Of a stretch of DNA of 64,000 nt, positions 25,924 through 34,256 are shown piece by piece. The DNA lies in NCBI RefSeq assembly GCF_038784515.1, contig NZ_CP152376.1, positions 2,542,001 through 2,606,000 of the forward strand, given 5' to 3'. The stretch comes from Rhodoferax sp. GW822-FHT02A01. Lineage in GTDB: Bacteria; Pseudomonadota; Gammaproteobacteria; Burkholderiales; Burkholderiaceae_C. A model generated the notes under the pieces. It ran no database searches. It saw nothing but the letters and a program-made list of their open reading frames with translations, and was not told the origin of the DNA. The translations under genes were made by a program, and so were the position numbers. Numbering within the stretch: the stretch's first letter is position 1; each line of letters opens with the position of its first letter.

Positions 25924-28014
25924 ATGGGTGCAATCAATTGGGATGAAGTTGGTGTAGACCCGAGCGCAACTCCTGCTTCTGGTGGTGGTTCCATCGACTG
26001 GAATGCAGTAAACCAAGCACATGATGTTCCGGCCAAGGCTACTGCACCGGCTTCTGTAAACAAGAATTACGAGGCTGGAAAGCAATTGCCCGGTGCGGTT
26101 CGAGGATTGGCGTCTGTACTGAATGGACCCTTTATGGGCTTCTATGACGAGGCGCTAGGCGGACTTGGAGCGGGAATTCAGGCAATTACTGATGCCACTG
26201 GATTGACTCACAGCGGGAAGTCCTTTTCGGAGAACTACCGATTGGTTCGCGATGGCCTGCGCGGTGCTCAAGATCAGCAACAGCAGGAAAATCCTGTAAC
26301 GACCGCCGTAACGCAAACAATGGCGTCCGCTCCGCTGCTTGCATCCGATAGTCTGGCAAATGCTGGATCCAAGGTTCTGCCTTACTTGCCAAAATTCCTG
26401 CAAGGATCGGGTGTGGTTGCGTCAACCGCGAAGGGCGCGGCTACTGGTGGGGCATTTGGCGCAGTGTCTGGCGCAGGAAATTCCACGGCTGAGGATACCT
26501 CTGGCGTATTGGCCGATGCGGGGCAGGGGGCCGTTGGCGGGGCTTTGTATGGTGGTGCATCCATTCCTGTTGCACGTGGGGTGGGGGCTGTCGGTGGAAA
26601 TATTGCCCAGCGCGTCTCTTCTTCATCCGCATACAACTATGCGCAACAGAAGGTTGCACAGGCACTTGCCAACGATGCACGGGGCAATGTCTTCAAGAGT
26701 GGTCAGGCAAACCCGGTCAACCAGGTGTCAGCTAGGCTGAACACGCTTGGGCCGGACGCAACCATTACCGACGCTGCGGGGAAAAGCACGAACCAGCTAC
26801 TCGACACAATGGCAACCCTACCAGGGCGCACCAAAGACGCCGCAGAGCAGCTAATCCATGATCGTCAAGCCGGTAGGGGCAATCGTCTGATAAATGCCGC
26901 CAGCGACGCACTGGACACACAGGGCCAAAATCTAAACTCCCAACTTGACCAGTGGGTGGCCGACCGTGCTAAAGCCTCCGCACCTCTGTACAACCAGTTG
27001 CAACAGGTTTCCATTTCGCCTAGTTCAAATCTGCAATCTATTGTGCAGACAGCAGACCAGCTTGGGGCTACTTCTCTTGGTCGTGAGATGGCCACTGCAA
27101 AACAGATGCCGTTTACTTTGGATGCCAACAACCCGGCAAGCTGGAACATGGGTGATCTTGACCATGTGAAGCAGGGCATTGATCAGATACTGACCAGCCG
27201 CAAGGCCATGAACCCGGACGGAACGCTTACCCCATTGGGCAATGCCTACCAAAGCCTTAAGACAAAGCTTGTCGGCGAACTGGATAACGCAACAACCAAT
27301 CCCGACACCGGGACATCTCTTTATAAGACTGCTCGGGATGCCTTTGCGGGTCCGTCTGCACTGATCGATGCTGCCAATCAAGGCCGTGCAGCAATTTCCA
27401 AGGATGGTGTGACGATTGGTCGCATGACCAGTGGCATGTCTGATTCTGAAGCCCAGGCGTTCAAGCTGGGAGCATTTGAAGCGCTACGCAATAAGCTGGG
27501 CACACAGGCAGGACAGACTCAGATCCTGAACATGTGGAAAGAGCCCGCCATGCAGGACAAGCTAAAGGCCATCTTCGGCAATGAATTGGCGTACCGTTCC
27601 TTTGCTGCGAACGTTGCCAAAGAGGCCAGCATGAAAGGGTTTGAGACTGTTGGACGTGGTTCTCAGACTGCCGCACGTCAGTACGGTGCAGGGGACTTAG
27701 ACACATCTGCCCTGGCTGATGCTGGTGGCGCTGTGGCTGCTGCTAAGGCCGGTCACATCACTGGCGCATTGGCCGCTGCTGGAAAGGCTTGGAACAGTGT
27801 TTCCACTCCACAGACCGTGCGTGACCAGATTGGGCAAATCCTCATGTCAAAAGGTGCGCTGGCACAAGACAACCTCGGGGCTATCCTGCCAATCACCAAC
27901 GATATCAATCGGCGCAACAGCCTGATGACACAACAGCTTGGCGGTCTTCTTGGGCTGCGCATTGGTAGCCAACTGGCGACGCCTATGCAGTTCCCCGGTC
28001 TGCTGAACGACTGA
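25924..28014 (+). CDS. Large phage ejection-type protein
   Basis: Protein of 696 residues starting 1 nt after the previous stop. The N-terminus has two copies of a short motif (INWDEVGVD and IDWNAVNQ), followed by Gly/Ala-rich stretches that could insert into membranes (GAATGGAFGAVSGAGNS, GGALYGGASIPVARGVG), then a long helical region. The Ala/Gly-rich pattern and position after an NNPG-domain protein suggest a DNA ejection protein. I cannot name a closer family. Confidence 0.65.
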   Translation: MGAINWDEVGVDPSATPASGGGSIDWNAVNQAHDVPAKATAPASVNKNYEAGKQLPGAVRGLASVLNGPFMGFYDEALGGLGAGIQAITDATGLTHSGKSFSENYRLVRDGLRGAQDQQQQENPVTTAVTQTMASAPLLASDSLANAGSKVLPYLPKFLQGSGVVASTAKGAATGGAFGAVSGAGNSTAEDTSGVLADAGQGAVGGALYGGASIPVARGVGAVGGNIAQRVSSSSAYNYAQQKVAQALANDARGNVFKSGQANPVNQVSARLNTLGPDATITDAAGKSTNQLLDTMATLPGRTKDAAEQLIHDRQAGRGNRLINAASDALDTQGQNLNSQLDQWVADRAKASAPLYNQLQQVSISPSSNLQSIVQTADQLGATSLGREMATAKQMPFTLDANNPASWNMGDLDHVKQGIDQILTSRKAMNPDGTLTPLGNAYQSLKTKLVGELDNATTNPDTGTSLYKTARDAFAGPSALIDAANQGRAAISKDGVTIGRMTSGMSDSEAQAFKLGAFEALRNKLGTQAGQTQILNMWKEPAMQDKLKAIFGNELAYRSFAANVAKEASMKGFETVGRGSQTAARQYGAGDLDTSALADAGGAVAAAKAGHITGALAAAGKAWNSVSTPQTVRDQIGQILMSKGALAQDNLGAILPITNDINRRNSLMTQQLGGLLGLRIGSQLATPMQFPGLLND

Positions 28015-28045
28015 TGCTGCCTGAAACAGAAGGGATCAAACAGGG

Positions 28046-28471
28046 ATGACTCACCCCAAATCCAATAAGACTAGCTTCAAGCCCGGGCAGTCTGGCAACC
28101 CAGCCGGACGCAAACCAGGAACAGGGGCACTGCAAAAACTGCGCGCTGACCTACAAGACTTCATGCCGGAAATGATTGAACAGTTGAAGGAAATGGCTAG
28201 AGGTGGCGACATACAGGCCATGCGGCTTCTGCTGGAGCGTGGTTACGCGCCCATCAAGGCCACGGAACAGCCCGTAGAGCTTGAATTGCCAGAAGGTGGG
28301 ACTCTGACAGCCAAAGCGGAAGCGGTGCTCTCTGCGGCTGCTGCTGGAAAGCTCGCCCCGACACAAGCTGCGCAATTGATCACCGCATTGGGCACGGTGG
28401 CAAAGATTGCTGAGTTCGATGAATTGGAAGCCCGTATTGCAAAACTGGAGGAATCAAATGCAAAACCTTGA
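28046..28471 (+). CDS. DUF5681 protein, small-terminase-like
   Basis: Protein of 141 residues beginning with FKPGQSGNPAGRKPG, the DUF5681 signature found in phage small terminase-like proteins. A helical middle part (MIEQLKEMARGGDIQAMRLL) and a C-terminal coiled coil (ARIAKLEESN) follow. In phages it may bind the packaging site, but the large terminase that should work with it is missing in this element. That fits a helper-dependent satellite or a decayed prophage. Confidence 0.72.
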   Translation: MTHPKSNKTSFKPGQSGNPAGRKPGTGALQKLRADLQDFMPEMIEQLKEMARGGDIQAMRLLLERGYAPIKATEQPVELELPEGGTLTAKAEAVLSAAAAGKLAPTQAAQLITALGTVAKIAEFDELEARIAKLEESNAKP

Positions 28472-28697
28472 AAAACGCATCTCGTTACTTGAGCAGATCG
28501 AACCACGTCGCATTGGGCCGATATTCATTCATATCGTAGGGCTGGGCGCCAAAGCCAACGAAATTGAGCGCGTAACGAGTGGCAATCGAGAGTGGAAGCG
28601 CGAGCCTTTCGAGTCAGAGAAAAGCCTGAAAGATCGTGCAGTGAACCAGGTGCAACCGCCCAAGGCAGGATGCAGCAACGTGTTTCTTTGCTACTGA
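28458..28697 (+). CDS. Small protein, LEKRI family copy 1
   Basis: 79 residues from ATG 28458, overlapping the DUF5681 stop by 14 nt. It begins MQNLEKRISLLEQ, a short coiled-coil start shared with the two genes that follow. The central part (FIHIVGLGAKANEIERV) parallels FIIFVGVGEVGKEMTYI in the third copy, so these two are clear paralogues. Function unknown. Confidence 0.62.
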   Translation: MQNLEKRISLLEQIEPRRIGPIFIHIVGLGAKANEIERVTSGNREWKREPFESEKSLKDRAVNQVQPPKAGCSNVFLCY

Positions 28698-28705
28698 TCG
28701 AAACC

Positions 28706-28891
28706 ATGTCAAACATTAAACAACGCATTGCGCAGCTTGAGCGCCCAAACCAACATGCATGCCTTGACTGCGAAGTCTTGGCGTTGGATGGACAGAAGTC
28801 CAGCGCATGCAGACATCCACGCTGCTCACTTGCGGAAGTATTGAAGACCATGCCCATTAACCATTTGGAGACCAAACATGCACACGCTTGA
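28706..28891 (+). CDS. Small protein, LEKRI family copy 2 with four Cys
   Basis: 61 residues from ATG 28706. The start MSNIKQRIAQLER resembles its neighbours, but the rest differs: CLDC followed by CRHPRC gives four cysteines in a zinc-ribbon-like spacing. It overlaps the third copy by 14 nt. Probably a small DNA- or metal-binding phage protein. Confidence 0.55.
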   Translation: MSNIKQRIAQLERPNQHACLDCEVLALDGQKSSACRHPRCSLAEVLKTMPINHLETKHAHA

Positions 28892-29150
28892 AAAACGAAT
28901 CGCAGAACTTGAGAAAATCACACCCCAAGTTGACAAAACCATCTTCATTATTTTTGTTGGCGTGGGCGAGGTAGGCAAGGAGATGACCTACATCTACGAC
29001 AACCATGGCAACCATTGGAGTCGGCTTCCGGACGAAACGGTTGAAGTCTTCAAGAAGCGTGCGGCATCTGAAACGCAGCGCACAAAGGATCGGGTGCCAA
29101 TGCTTTTTTGCAAGGCGTCACATGATCGAGAATGTGCTGATGCTATCTGA
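28878..29150 (+). CDS. Small protein, LEKRI family copy 3
   Basis: 90 residues from ATG 28878. It starts MHTLEKRIAELEK and continues with a beta-rich segment (TIFIIFVGVGEVG, YIYDNHGNHWSRL) paralogous to copy 1. The C-terminus contains two Cys. The 3' end overlaps the end of the convergent DUF4224 gene by 8 nt. Unknown function. Confidence 0.6.
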   Translation: MHTLEKRIAELEKITPQVDKTIFIIFVGVGEVGKEMTYIYDNHGNHWSRLPDETVEVFKKRAASETQRTKDRVPMLFCKASHDRECADAI

Positions 29151-29349
29151 CTAGATCCAATCGCAGTCCACCCGATGCATGGAAGGCTTTCCCTTCCAAC
29201 CAAGAACGAACGTGCACGCGGCTGGCAATGATTCTGTTTCTATCAAGCCTATGGGCAATCCCGCGCTCCTTTAGCCACGCTGCTTGTCTGGCTCTTCGTG
29301 AATATCCAATCAAGGAGATTAACTCCTCCGCATTGAGAAATTCATTCAT
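29143..29349 (-). CDS. DUF4224 domain protein (complete)
   Basis: 68 residues from the ATG at 29349 (the frame continues upstream to 29367). It carries the signature FLNAEELISLIGYSRRARQ, then WLKERGIAHRLDRNRIIASR and a normal ending GGLRLDLVR. It closely resembles the first part of the protein at 16711-16962 and shows what that one has lost. It is convergent with the third LEKRI gene. Confidence 0.8.
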   Translation of the reverse strand: MNEFLNAEELISLIGYSRRARQAAWLKERGIAHRLDRNRIIASRVHVRSWLEGKAFHASGGLRLDLVR

Positions 29350-29424
29350 TGGTGGGTGTACTGGCACTTGTGCATTCCCTCAATTTACTGGAAACTGATC
29401 GCATTACTCAGCCAGGGGATGATC

Positions 29425-29721
29425 ATGCAAGCCGAACGCCAATACAACGGTGACGACCTTACCAAGTGGGGACTGATGGCCCTTATCTGCACTCCGTTGC
29501 TAATTGTTGTGCTGGTCCCACTCTATCAAGTGGTTACATGGTTGAAGTCTGGAACGTGGCCTTCAATGGACATTGCCACTGTCGGCTGTTCGATGGTCGG
29601 GGGATGGTACTGTGATCCACTGAATTGGCAGGGACTGCATACAGCGCTAGGCCACATCCATGTTTCTCTCGCCATTGCGACTGCAATGTTTGCTTTGGTT
29701 ATGACCCTTCAAAGGAAGTAA
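29425..29721 (+). CDS. Small membrane protein, paralogue of the one at 30082
   Basis: About 98 residues. ATG 29425 has AGGGG at good spacing; ATG 29419 is also in frame. Two membrane helices are visible (LMALICTPLLIVVLVPLY; IHVSLAIATAMFALVM) around a conserved middle SGTWPSMDIATV and DPLNWQGLH. The same pattern, WLRYGVWPAFDCITV and PTDWIGVHK, is present in the gene at 30082. Function unknown. Confidence 0.68.
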   Translation: MQAERQYNGDDLTKWGLMALICTPLLIVVLVPLYQVVTWLKSGTWPSMDIATVGCSMVGGWYCDPLNWQGLHTALGHIHVSLAIATAMFALVMTLQRK

Positions 29722-29803
29722 TGTGATCTGACTTGCACGCTTCGTATTGCGTCAGGTACATCATCCGTCTCCACGCGGTTCGTGGGAAAAAAGGGAGTTA
29801 AAC

Positions 29804-30067
29804 ATGAAAAAAGCTTTAGTCGCAATGTGTATCGGGCTGTCGTTCGCAGCATTTGCCGGAAGTCATTTAGTCAATGGCTATGTCAAGCAAGACGGAACCT
29901 ACGTTGCGCCAACTTACGCCACCAACCCGAACGGAACCAAGTTGGATAACTACAGTACAAAAGGCAATGTCAATCCCTACACGGGCAAAGAGGGGACGGT
30001 CGATCCTTACGGGCAATCCCAGCCACGGTGCACGGCCAATTCCTACGGACAGGTCATTTGCAAGTAG
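29804..30067 (+). CDS. Small exported protein
   Basis: 87 residues from ATG 29804 behind AGGGAG. A signal peptide (MKKALVAMCIGLSFAAFA) is followed by NGYVKQDGTYVAPTYATNP and NVNPYTGKEGTVDP. This is a common small exported family in proteobacteria, recognised by the GYxxxDGTYV and NPYTGK segments, of unknown role. It stands between the two paralogous membrane proteins. Confidence 0.8.
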   Translation: MKKALVAMCIGLSFAAFAGSHLVNGYVKQDGTYVAPTYATNPNGTKLDNYSTKGNVNPYTGKEGTVDPYGQSQPRCTANSYGQVICK

Positions 30068-30081
30068 ATTGCAGATTGCCG

Positions 30082-30357
30082 GTGAGTTCGTCTACAGAGG
30101 ACGTGTGGTTAGGACTTTCGGGACTGGCGGCTCTGTTTCTCATCGCCAGTCTTGGGTGGCAGGCGTATGAGTGGCTGCGATATGGGGTATGGCCAGCGTT
30201 TGACTGCATCACAGTGATGTCAATGATGTTCCCAAATGCAGGCTGGCTTGCATGGCCTACTGACTGGATTGGTGTTCACAAGGTGCTTTCGCGGTTCCAC
30301 ACGGGATTGGCTGTGTTCCTACTCGTCGGTGGTGGTACGGCAATGTTTGCTCACTAG
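30082..30357 (+). CDS. Small membrane protein, paralogue of the one at 29425
   Basis: About 91 residues if read from GTG 30082; TTG 30076 is another choice. Two hydrophobic helices (GLSGLAALFLIASLGWQAY; LAVFLLVGGGTAMFA) flank the conserved RYGVWPAFDCITV and WPTDWIGVHK region, which aligns with the gene at 29425. It begins 14 nt after the stop of the exported protein, so the three genes may form a unit. Function unknown. Confidence 0.62.
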   Translation: MSSSTEDVWLGLSGLAALFLIASLGWQAYEWLRYGVWPAFDCITVMSMMFPNAGWLAWPTDWIGVHKVLSRFHTGLAVFLLVGGGTAMFAH

Positions 30358-30487
30358 CAAGAGATCCGGGAATGGCTACTCCAACACCAATCCGTTAGAG
30401 GCAAATCAGAGTGGCGTGGAATGTCAATGGACGCGATGACGTCCAAAGGCAACGCCCAGGACAGATAGGAACATAGGAGTGCTGCAA

Positions 30488-30691
30488 ATGATCCATCCCC
30501 TAATCGCCCTATTTCAACAACGGGCAGAGATTCTCGACATGCAAGGTAGCAAAGCCACTGCGGGCGATGCCATCGGCATGCTGGCAGCGTGGATCGAAGC
30601 CAACCAGGACAGGCTTACTGAGGATGATCTCGCCGTACTGGGGGAGATTGGCGGCTTGCTGTATCGGGATGGACTTCGGCGCAGGGGATAG
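30488..30691 (+). CDS. Small hypothetical protein
   Basis: 67 residues from ATG 30488, 9 nt after TAGGAG. Helical protein (HPLIALFQQRAEILDMQG, AAWIEANQDRLTEDDLAVLG) with a basic end. No signal peptide. It closes the rightward phage-like gene run and is convergent with the lipoprotein gene that follows. Not recognised. Confidence 0.62.
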   Translation: MIHPLIALFQQRAEILDMQGSKATAGDAIGMLAAWIEANQDRLTEDDLAVLGEIGGLLYRDGLRRRG

Positions 30692-30760
30692 TTACCTATT
30701 GGGAGTTTTGGGGGTAGTTTCCCCATACATTTGCATATCGATTCCGGTGCTTAAACCGTT

Positions 30761-31243
30761 TCAAGGTGCATCCAGAATCGACTTTTGCTTTTCAGCGTAC
30801 GCCTCTTTTGAAATAAGGTTTGCTTCGAAAAGACGCTTTAACTCGATAAGTTGTGCCTCTTTTGTGGTTCCACCTGAAGCCAAAACCTTGGGGTCCTGAC
30901 CAGCATTCGATATGCCTGCTGCAACTGCTCCGCAATTCTTGTTCGCCATTTGATTGGCCAGATGCACCTTGCGTGAGTCAGCTGCCGCAATGGCCTCGTT
31001 CGCATTGGATGCCGTACCGAGAATGGCTGGCCAGAAGAAAATTGCCCGAGCTACATTCCCACCAGTAATACTCTTTTCCTTGTCCGCTTCATCTCGAAAA
31101 CGCTCTGCATCCGCATACTCATTCTGCAGTTGCGCACAACTCAAGCCGCTATCACCAGGCTTCATGCTTTGTACTACTGTGGGGTGGGCACAAGCGCCCA
31201 GTATCAGCGGGACGGCAAGTCCGGCCGCAATTCTTAATCGCAT
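30761..31243 (-). CDS. SHOCT-domain lipoprotein
   Basis: About 160 residues from ATG 31243, which has GAGAGGA upstream on the coding strand. Lipobox LILGAC puts the lipidated Cys near 18. The mature part has a helical region with two Cys and ends with a SHOCT-type helix (IELKRLFEANLISKEAYAEK). SHOCT domains are short oligomerisation segments at the ends of many membrane-associated proteins. Cargo of the element. The 230 bp upstream of it (31250-31478) show no gene. Confidence 0.82.
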   Translation of the reverse strand: MRLRIAAGLAVPLILGACAHPTVVQSMKPGDSGLSCAQLQNEYADAERFRDEADKEKSITGGNVARAIFFWPAILGTASNANEAIAAADSRKVHLANQMANKNCGAVAAGISNAGQDPKVLASGGTTKEAQLIELKRLFEANLISKEAYAEKQKSILDAP

Positions 31244-31478
31244 CAAAAATTTCCTCTCTGCTTTTATTTGTGCTTATCAAAACGTGACGGTAACTTAGAG
31301 ATCAGCAAATGCCCATCCCCCAAAAGAGTGAATTTCTTGGTCTTCATTGCATTGGAAGGGAATTACTGCATCAGCGGTGGCAGTCAACGCTCTTAGGGCA
31401 GAGAGAGGTGTTGGCTCTTGCTTGGATTGTTCATTTAGTGTGACCGCATTGGCGTGGTGGCTGGAGTCGTCTTGGCGC

Positions 31479-32951
31479 CTACTGAGCCACGCAAACCTTG
31501 CCAGCCTTTTCGATTTCCATCTGAGTTTCAGATGAGCTTGGCTGGCGTTGCATTTCAACCTGGGGCACTACTTCTGCCAATTTGTAGACCATGCATTGGC
31601 AGAACTTTGCCGCGCCGTCCGGATCTGTCTTGGTGCGACTTTGCACGCAGCCGTTGTACGTCATTTGAGCGTAGGTCTTCTCCCACATACCGATACTGTT
31701 GGATTGCTTCGGAGCGGGTGGCGCAGGGCGGTTGTTGCCCTCTTTGTCGCGGCAAGAGGTGGGAAGGTATTTGTCAGGGTAGTCAGTAGAACCACAGTTC
31801 CAAGACTTTCCGCCGTCGCGGGTAAAGACATACACGTGGCCTTTCACGTTGTCGACATTGGCTGTTGCCACGACATCGGCGTACTGCTCGGTGGAATAAA
31901 CATCAATTGATTCGACGTACCTCGTGGCTGCTGACCGTGACTTGATGCTGGTGCTTTCTTGCGGGGTCAGCAAACCGGCATTGGAATTGGTGGCCAATCG
32001 CTCGGTCAGCGCAGCACGTGGCCCAGACAAGGACTGGACGACTTCGGCAGTCTTTGCACGCATTGTGTAATCCTGGTAGGCGGGCAAAGCGACAGCCGCT
32101 AGAACTCCGATGATCGCAACAACAATCATGAGTCCAGCAGCCCCGCCACCAGAACGACCACCGAAAGGCACAAAAAGCGCCAACACGTACGCAAACGGGT
32201 TGCGACTTGGCATGGTGGCTTCGGGGTGCAGGGTGCGGGCCACTCGCTTGGTCAGGTAGGGATAGCCAGCGGTGAGCTCGTGAAATGACGGCCAGAAACC
32301 GATGTTGGTTTGGGCCTGATGTGTGTATTGCTGCAGATCAACTGCCGCCCAGCGTTTAGCGCCAGCACCCAGTGCCGCCAGTGCTCTTCCGGCAGATTCA
32401 GCTTCGGCGCAGCAAGCACGCCCATGGCGGTCACAAGAGTACTCTCGCGCACGAGAGTAGGCGGCACCAAGTAGCGGCAACCACAAGACTGGCATGCGCC
32501 ACAGACCGCCAGTTAGGTGCTTGAGCTTAATATGTCCCAGCTCATGACCTATGTAGAAGTTGATGGCGCTCGGGTCGTGTTCTAGCGCGTCAACCACGTC
32601 GCTAAACAAGACCACAAAGTTCCTTCCAAAGAAGCGGGTTGCAAAGGCATTGAAAACGCCGTTACCGTGAAGGATGTAGGCCTCTGGTACTGGATCGACG
32701 CCCAATCTGCTGCTGCAGTACTCCAGGCGCTGATGCAAATCTTGAAACTGCTCGGAGGTGATGCGTACAGCTGTACCTCGAATATGGGCGACCCAAGCGG
32801 ATTGAGCGAAGCAGTATCCGATAAAGCCCAAGAGCAGGTACAACAGCGCCACACCAAAGGTTCCCGCAATAAGCAGAAGCCAAACGATGAGACCCAATAC
32901 CAGAGTGATATTGCCCAATGTCTTTTCGCGCGGGTAGACAAGTTCCGACAT
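31479..32951 (-). CDS. M48 metallopeptidase fused to pilin-like region
   Basis: Protein of 490 residues with an excellent ribosome site (AGGAGG). Residues 10-55 form two membrane helices. The M48 domain has the zinc motif IGHELGHIKLKH near 133, with a candidate third ligand in REYSCDRHG. After a Pro/Gly linker, residues about 280-300 (LMIVVAIIGVLAAVALPAYQDY) match the N-terminal helix of type IV pilins, but the cleavage-site GFTLIE is missing. A pilin-like globular part follows (AALTERLATNSN, WNCGSTD with Cys). It is probably an inner-membrane protease with a pilin-derived domain facing the periplasm. Domains could also belong to a wider fusion family. Confidence 0.85.
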   Translation of the reverse strand: MSELVYPREKTLGNITLVLGLIVWLLLIAGTFGVALLYLLLGFIGYCFAQSAWVAHIRGTAVRITSEQFQDLHQRLEYCSSRLGVDPVPEAYILHGNGVFNAFATRFFGRNFVVLFSDVVDALEHDPSAINFYIGHELGHIKLKHLTGGLWRMPVLWLPLLGAAYSRAREYSCDRHGRACCAEAESAGRALAALGAGAKRWAAVDLQQYTHQAQTNIGFWPSFHELTAGYPYLTKRVARTLHPEATMPSRNPFAYVLALFVPFGGRSGGGAAGLMIVVAIIGVLAAVALPAYQDYTMRAKTAEVVQSLSGPRAALTERLATNSNAGLLTPQESTSIKSRSAATRYVESIDVYSTEQYADVVATANVDNVKGHVYVFTRDGGKSWNCGSTDYPDKYLPTSCRDKEGNNRPAPPAPKQSNSIGMWEKTYAQMTYNGCVQSRTKTDPDGAAKFCQCMVYKLAEVVPQVEMQRQPSSSETQMEIEKAGKVCVAQ

Positions 32952-33323
32952 GTGTTCCTCCTGAAATTAATTGTTTTTCAATGGTCTTGGATCGTGCGAT
33001 TTGCAGTCGACGTTGACCAAAGTACCTTGGAGCACTAGTACAAGGTGTATTCATCTTATCTTCACATCGAGCCCGATCATCGCAGGGGAACAACATTTGT
33101 TTAGTGCGTCCATTGCTTTGACAAAATTGATACTGCCAATGGGCCAAAATCGCCCAAATTGCTTGAATGTTCATCGTGCGATCGTCCTGGCATCCCACAA
33201 AAGGACGTCTGATTTCTCCCTCTTTGGATTCGTTAAACTGCCTTGAACGGCGCAATATTTTCTGGAACAAGGGCTAGCAGGTATTCCTATGCCCCGCAAT
33301 ATGATTGAAATGACGAGCGGAAT
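32952..33323. other. Intergenic region without recognised gene
   Basis: 372 bp between the divergent peptidase and AsmA-like genes. It must hold the promoters of both; I see the AGGAGG site of the peptidase at its left end but no clear operator, terminator or small gene. No coding frame here has a convincing start and composition. Confidence 0.5.
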
Positions 33324-34028
33324 ATGAAAAAAGCTCTCCTCTCCCTCTCAGCTTTGATCTTGTTGGCCATCTTTGGCAGTGTCTATTGGCTGCACACCAA
33401 TCTAGACCACTTGGTGAAGAGCGGCATTGACACCTACGGCAGTGCAATGACAGGGGCGACCGTGAAGGTGGAACACGTAAAGATCGAACCCAGTGATGGG
33501 CGAGGTACGCTTAGTGGACTGTTGATCGGCAACCCGGTAAGCTTTAAATCGCCTTATGCGTTGAAAGTGGGCGAGGTGGAGCTTGAAGTGGAGCTGCCTT
33601 CGCTTACGCAAGACGTGGTGGTGATCAAGAGGGTCATCGTTGTATCACCTGATGTAATTTATGAAAAGGGTGACACGATGACCAACTTTGACGCGATTCA
33701 GCAGAACATCGCAAAGTACTTGGGTCCGTCCTCCAAAGATTCCAAAGGCAAAAGGCTTATCGTGCAGGAGTTCATCATCAGCGATGCCAAAGCGCACGCC
33801 ACGGCGCCTTTTGTGGGCGACAAGACCATCACCGCCGAGCTTCCTGACCTACATCTGCACGACCTTGGCAAGGCCCAAGGCGGAATCACACCTGGTGAGT
33901 TGGGCCGGGAGATCACTGATGCACTTGAACTGCGATTGAAAGCCTCTCTGAGTTTCGACCGTCTGATGAAATCCATCGGCGGTGCCTTTGAAAAAGCGGG
34001 CAAGGCTATCAAGGGGCTGTTTAAGTAA
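33324..34028 (+). CDS. AsmA-like exported/membrane-anchored protein
   Basis: 234 residues. One N-terminal membrane helix (LLSLSALILLAIFGSVYWL) anchors a periplasmic part whose start (LVKSGIDTYGSAMTGATVKV, then DGRGTLSGLLIGNPVSF) is typical of AsmA/DUF748-type proteins. These are linked to outer-membrane lipid transport or assembly; this short member has only the first repeat-like module. The C-terminus is a basic amphipathic helix. Cargo of the element. Confidence 0.65.
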   Translation: MKKALLSLSALILLAIFGSVYWLHTNLDHLVKSGIDTYGSAMTGATVKVEHVKIEPSDGRGTLSGLLIGNPVSFKSPYALKVGEVELEVELPSLTQDVVVIKRVIVVSPDVIYEKGDTMTNFDAIQQNIAKYLGPSSKDSKGKRLIVQEFIISDAKAHATAPFVGDKTITAELPDLHLHDLGKAQGGITPGELGREITDALELRLKASLSFDRLMKSIGGAFEKAGKAIKGLFK

Positions 34029-34256
34029 TGGCTGCGCATAGTAACGTGCCAAGTTATGTTACCGAAAGTGCTATCTCATCTGGACTGGTCTTAAAGATCC
34101 GTCAATACTGATTTCAAGGGATTAGGACATGTTCCATACAGGCACAAATGAAGTGATAGCCTATTCGGGGAATCGTTAAGGCAAGCGAGTGACATAGGCC
34201 TCTTGAGACCAGATTTTCGGTTTTAATATGGCGGGAAAATTAACTACAGGGAAATC

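Noticed and set aside
31295-31558. Minus-strand frame of 87 codons between the SHOCT and M48 genes
   Set aside because: No ribosome site or family resemblance, and part of it overlaps the certain M48-pilin gene in another frame.
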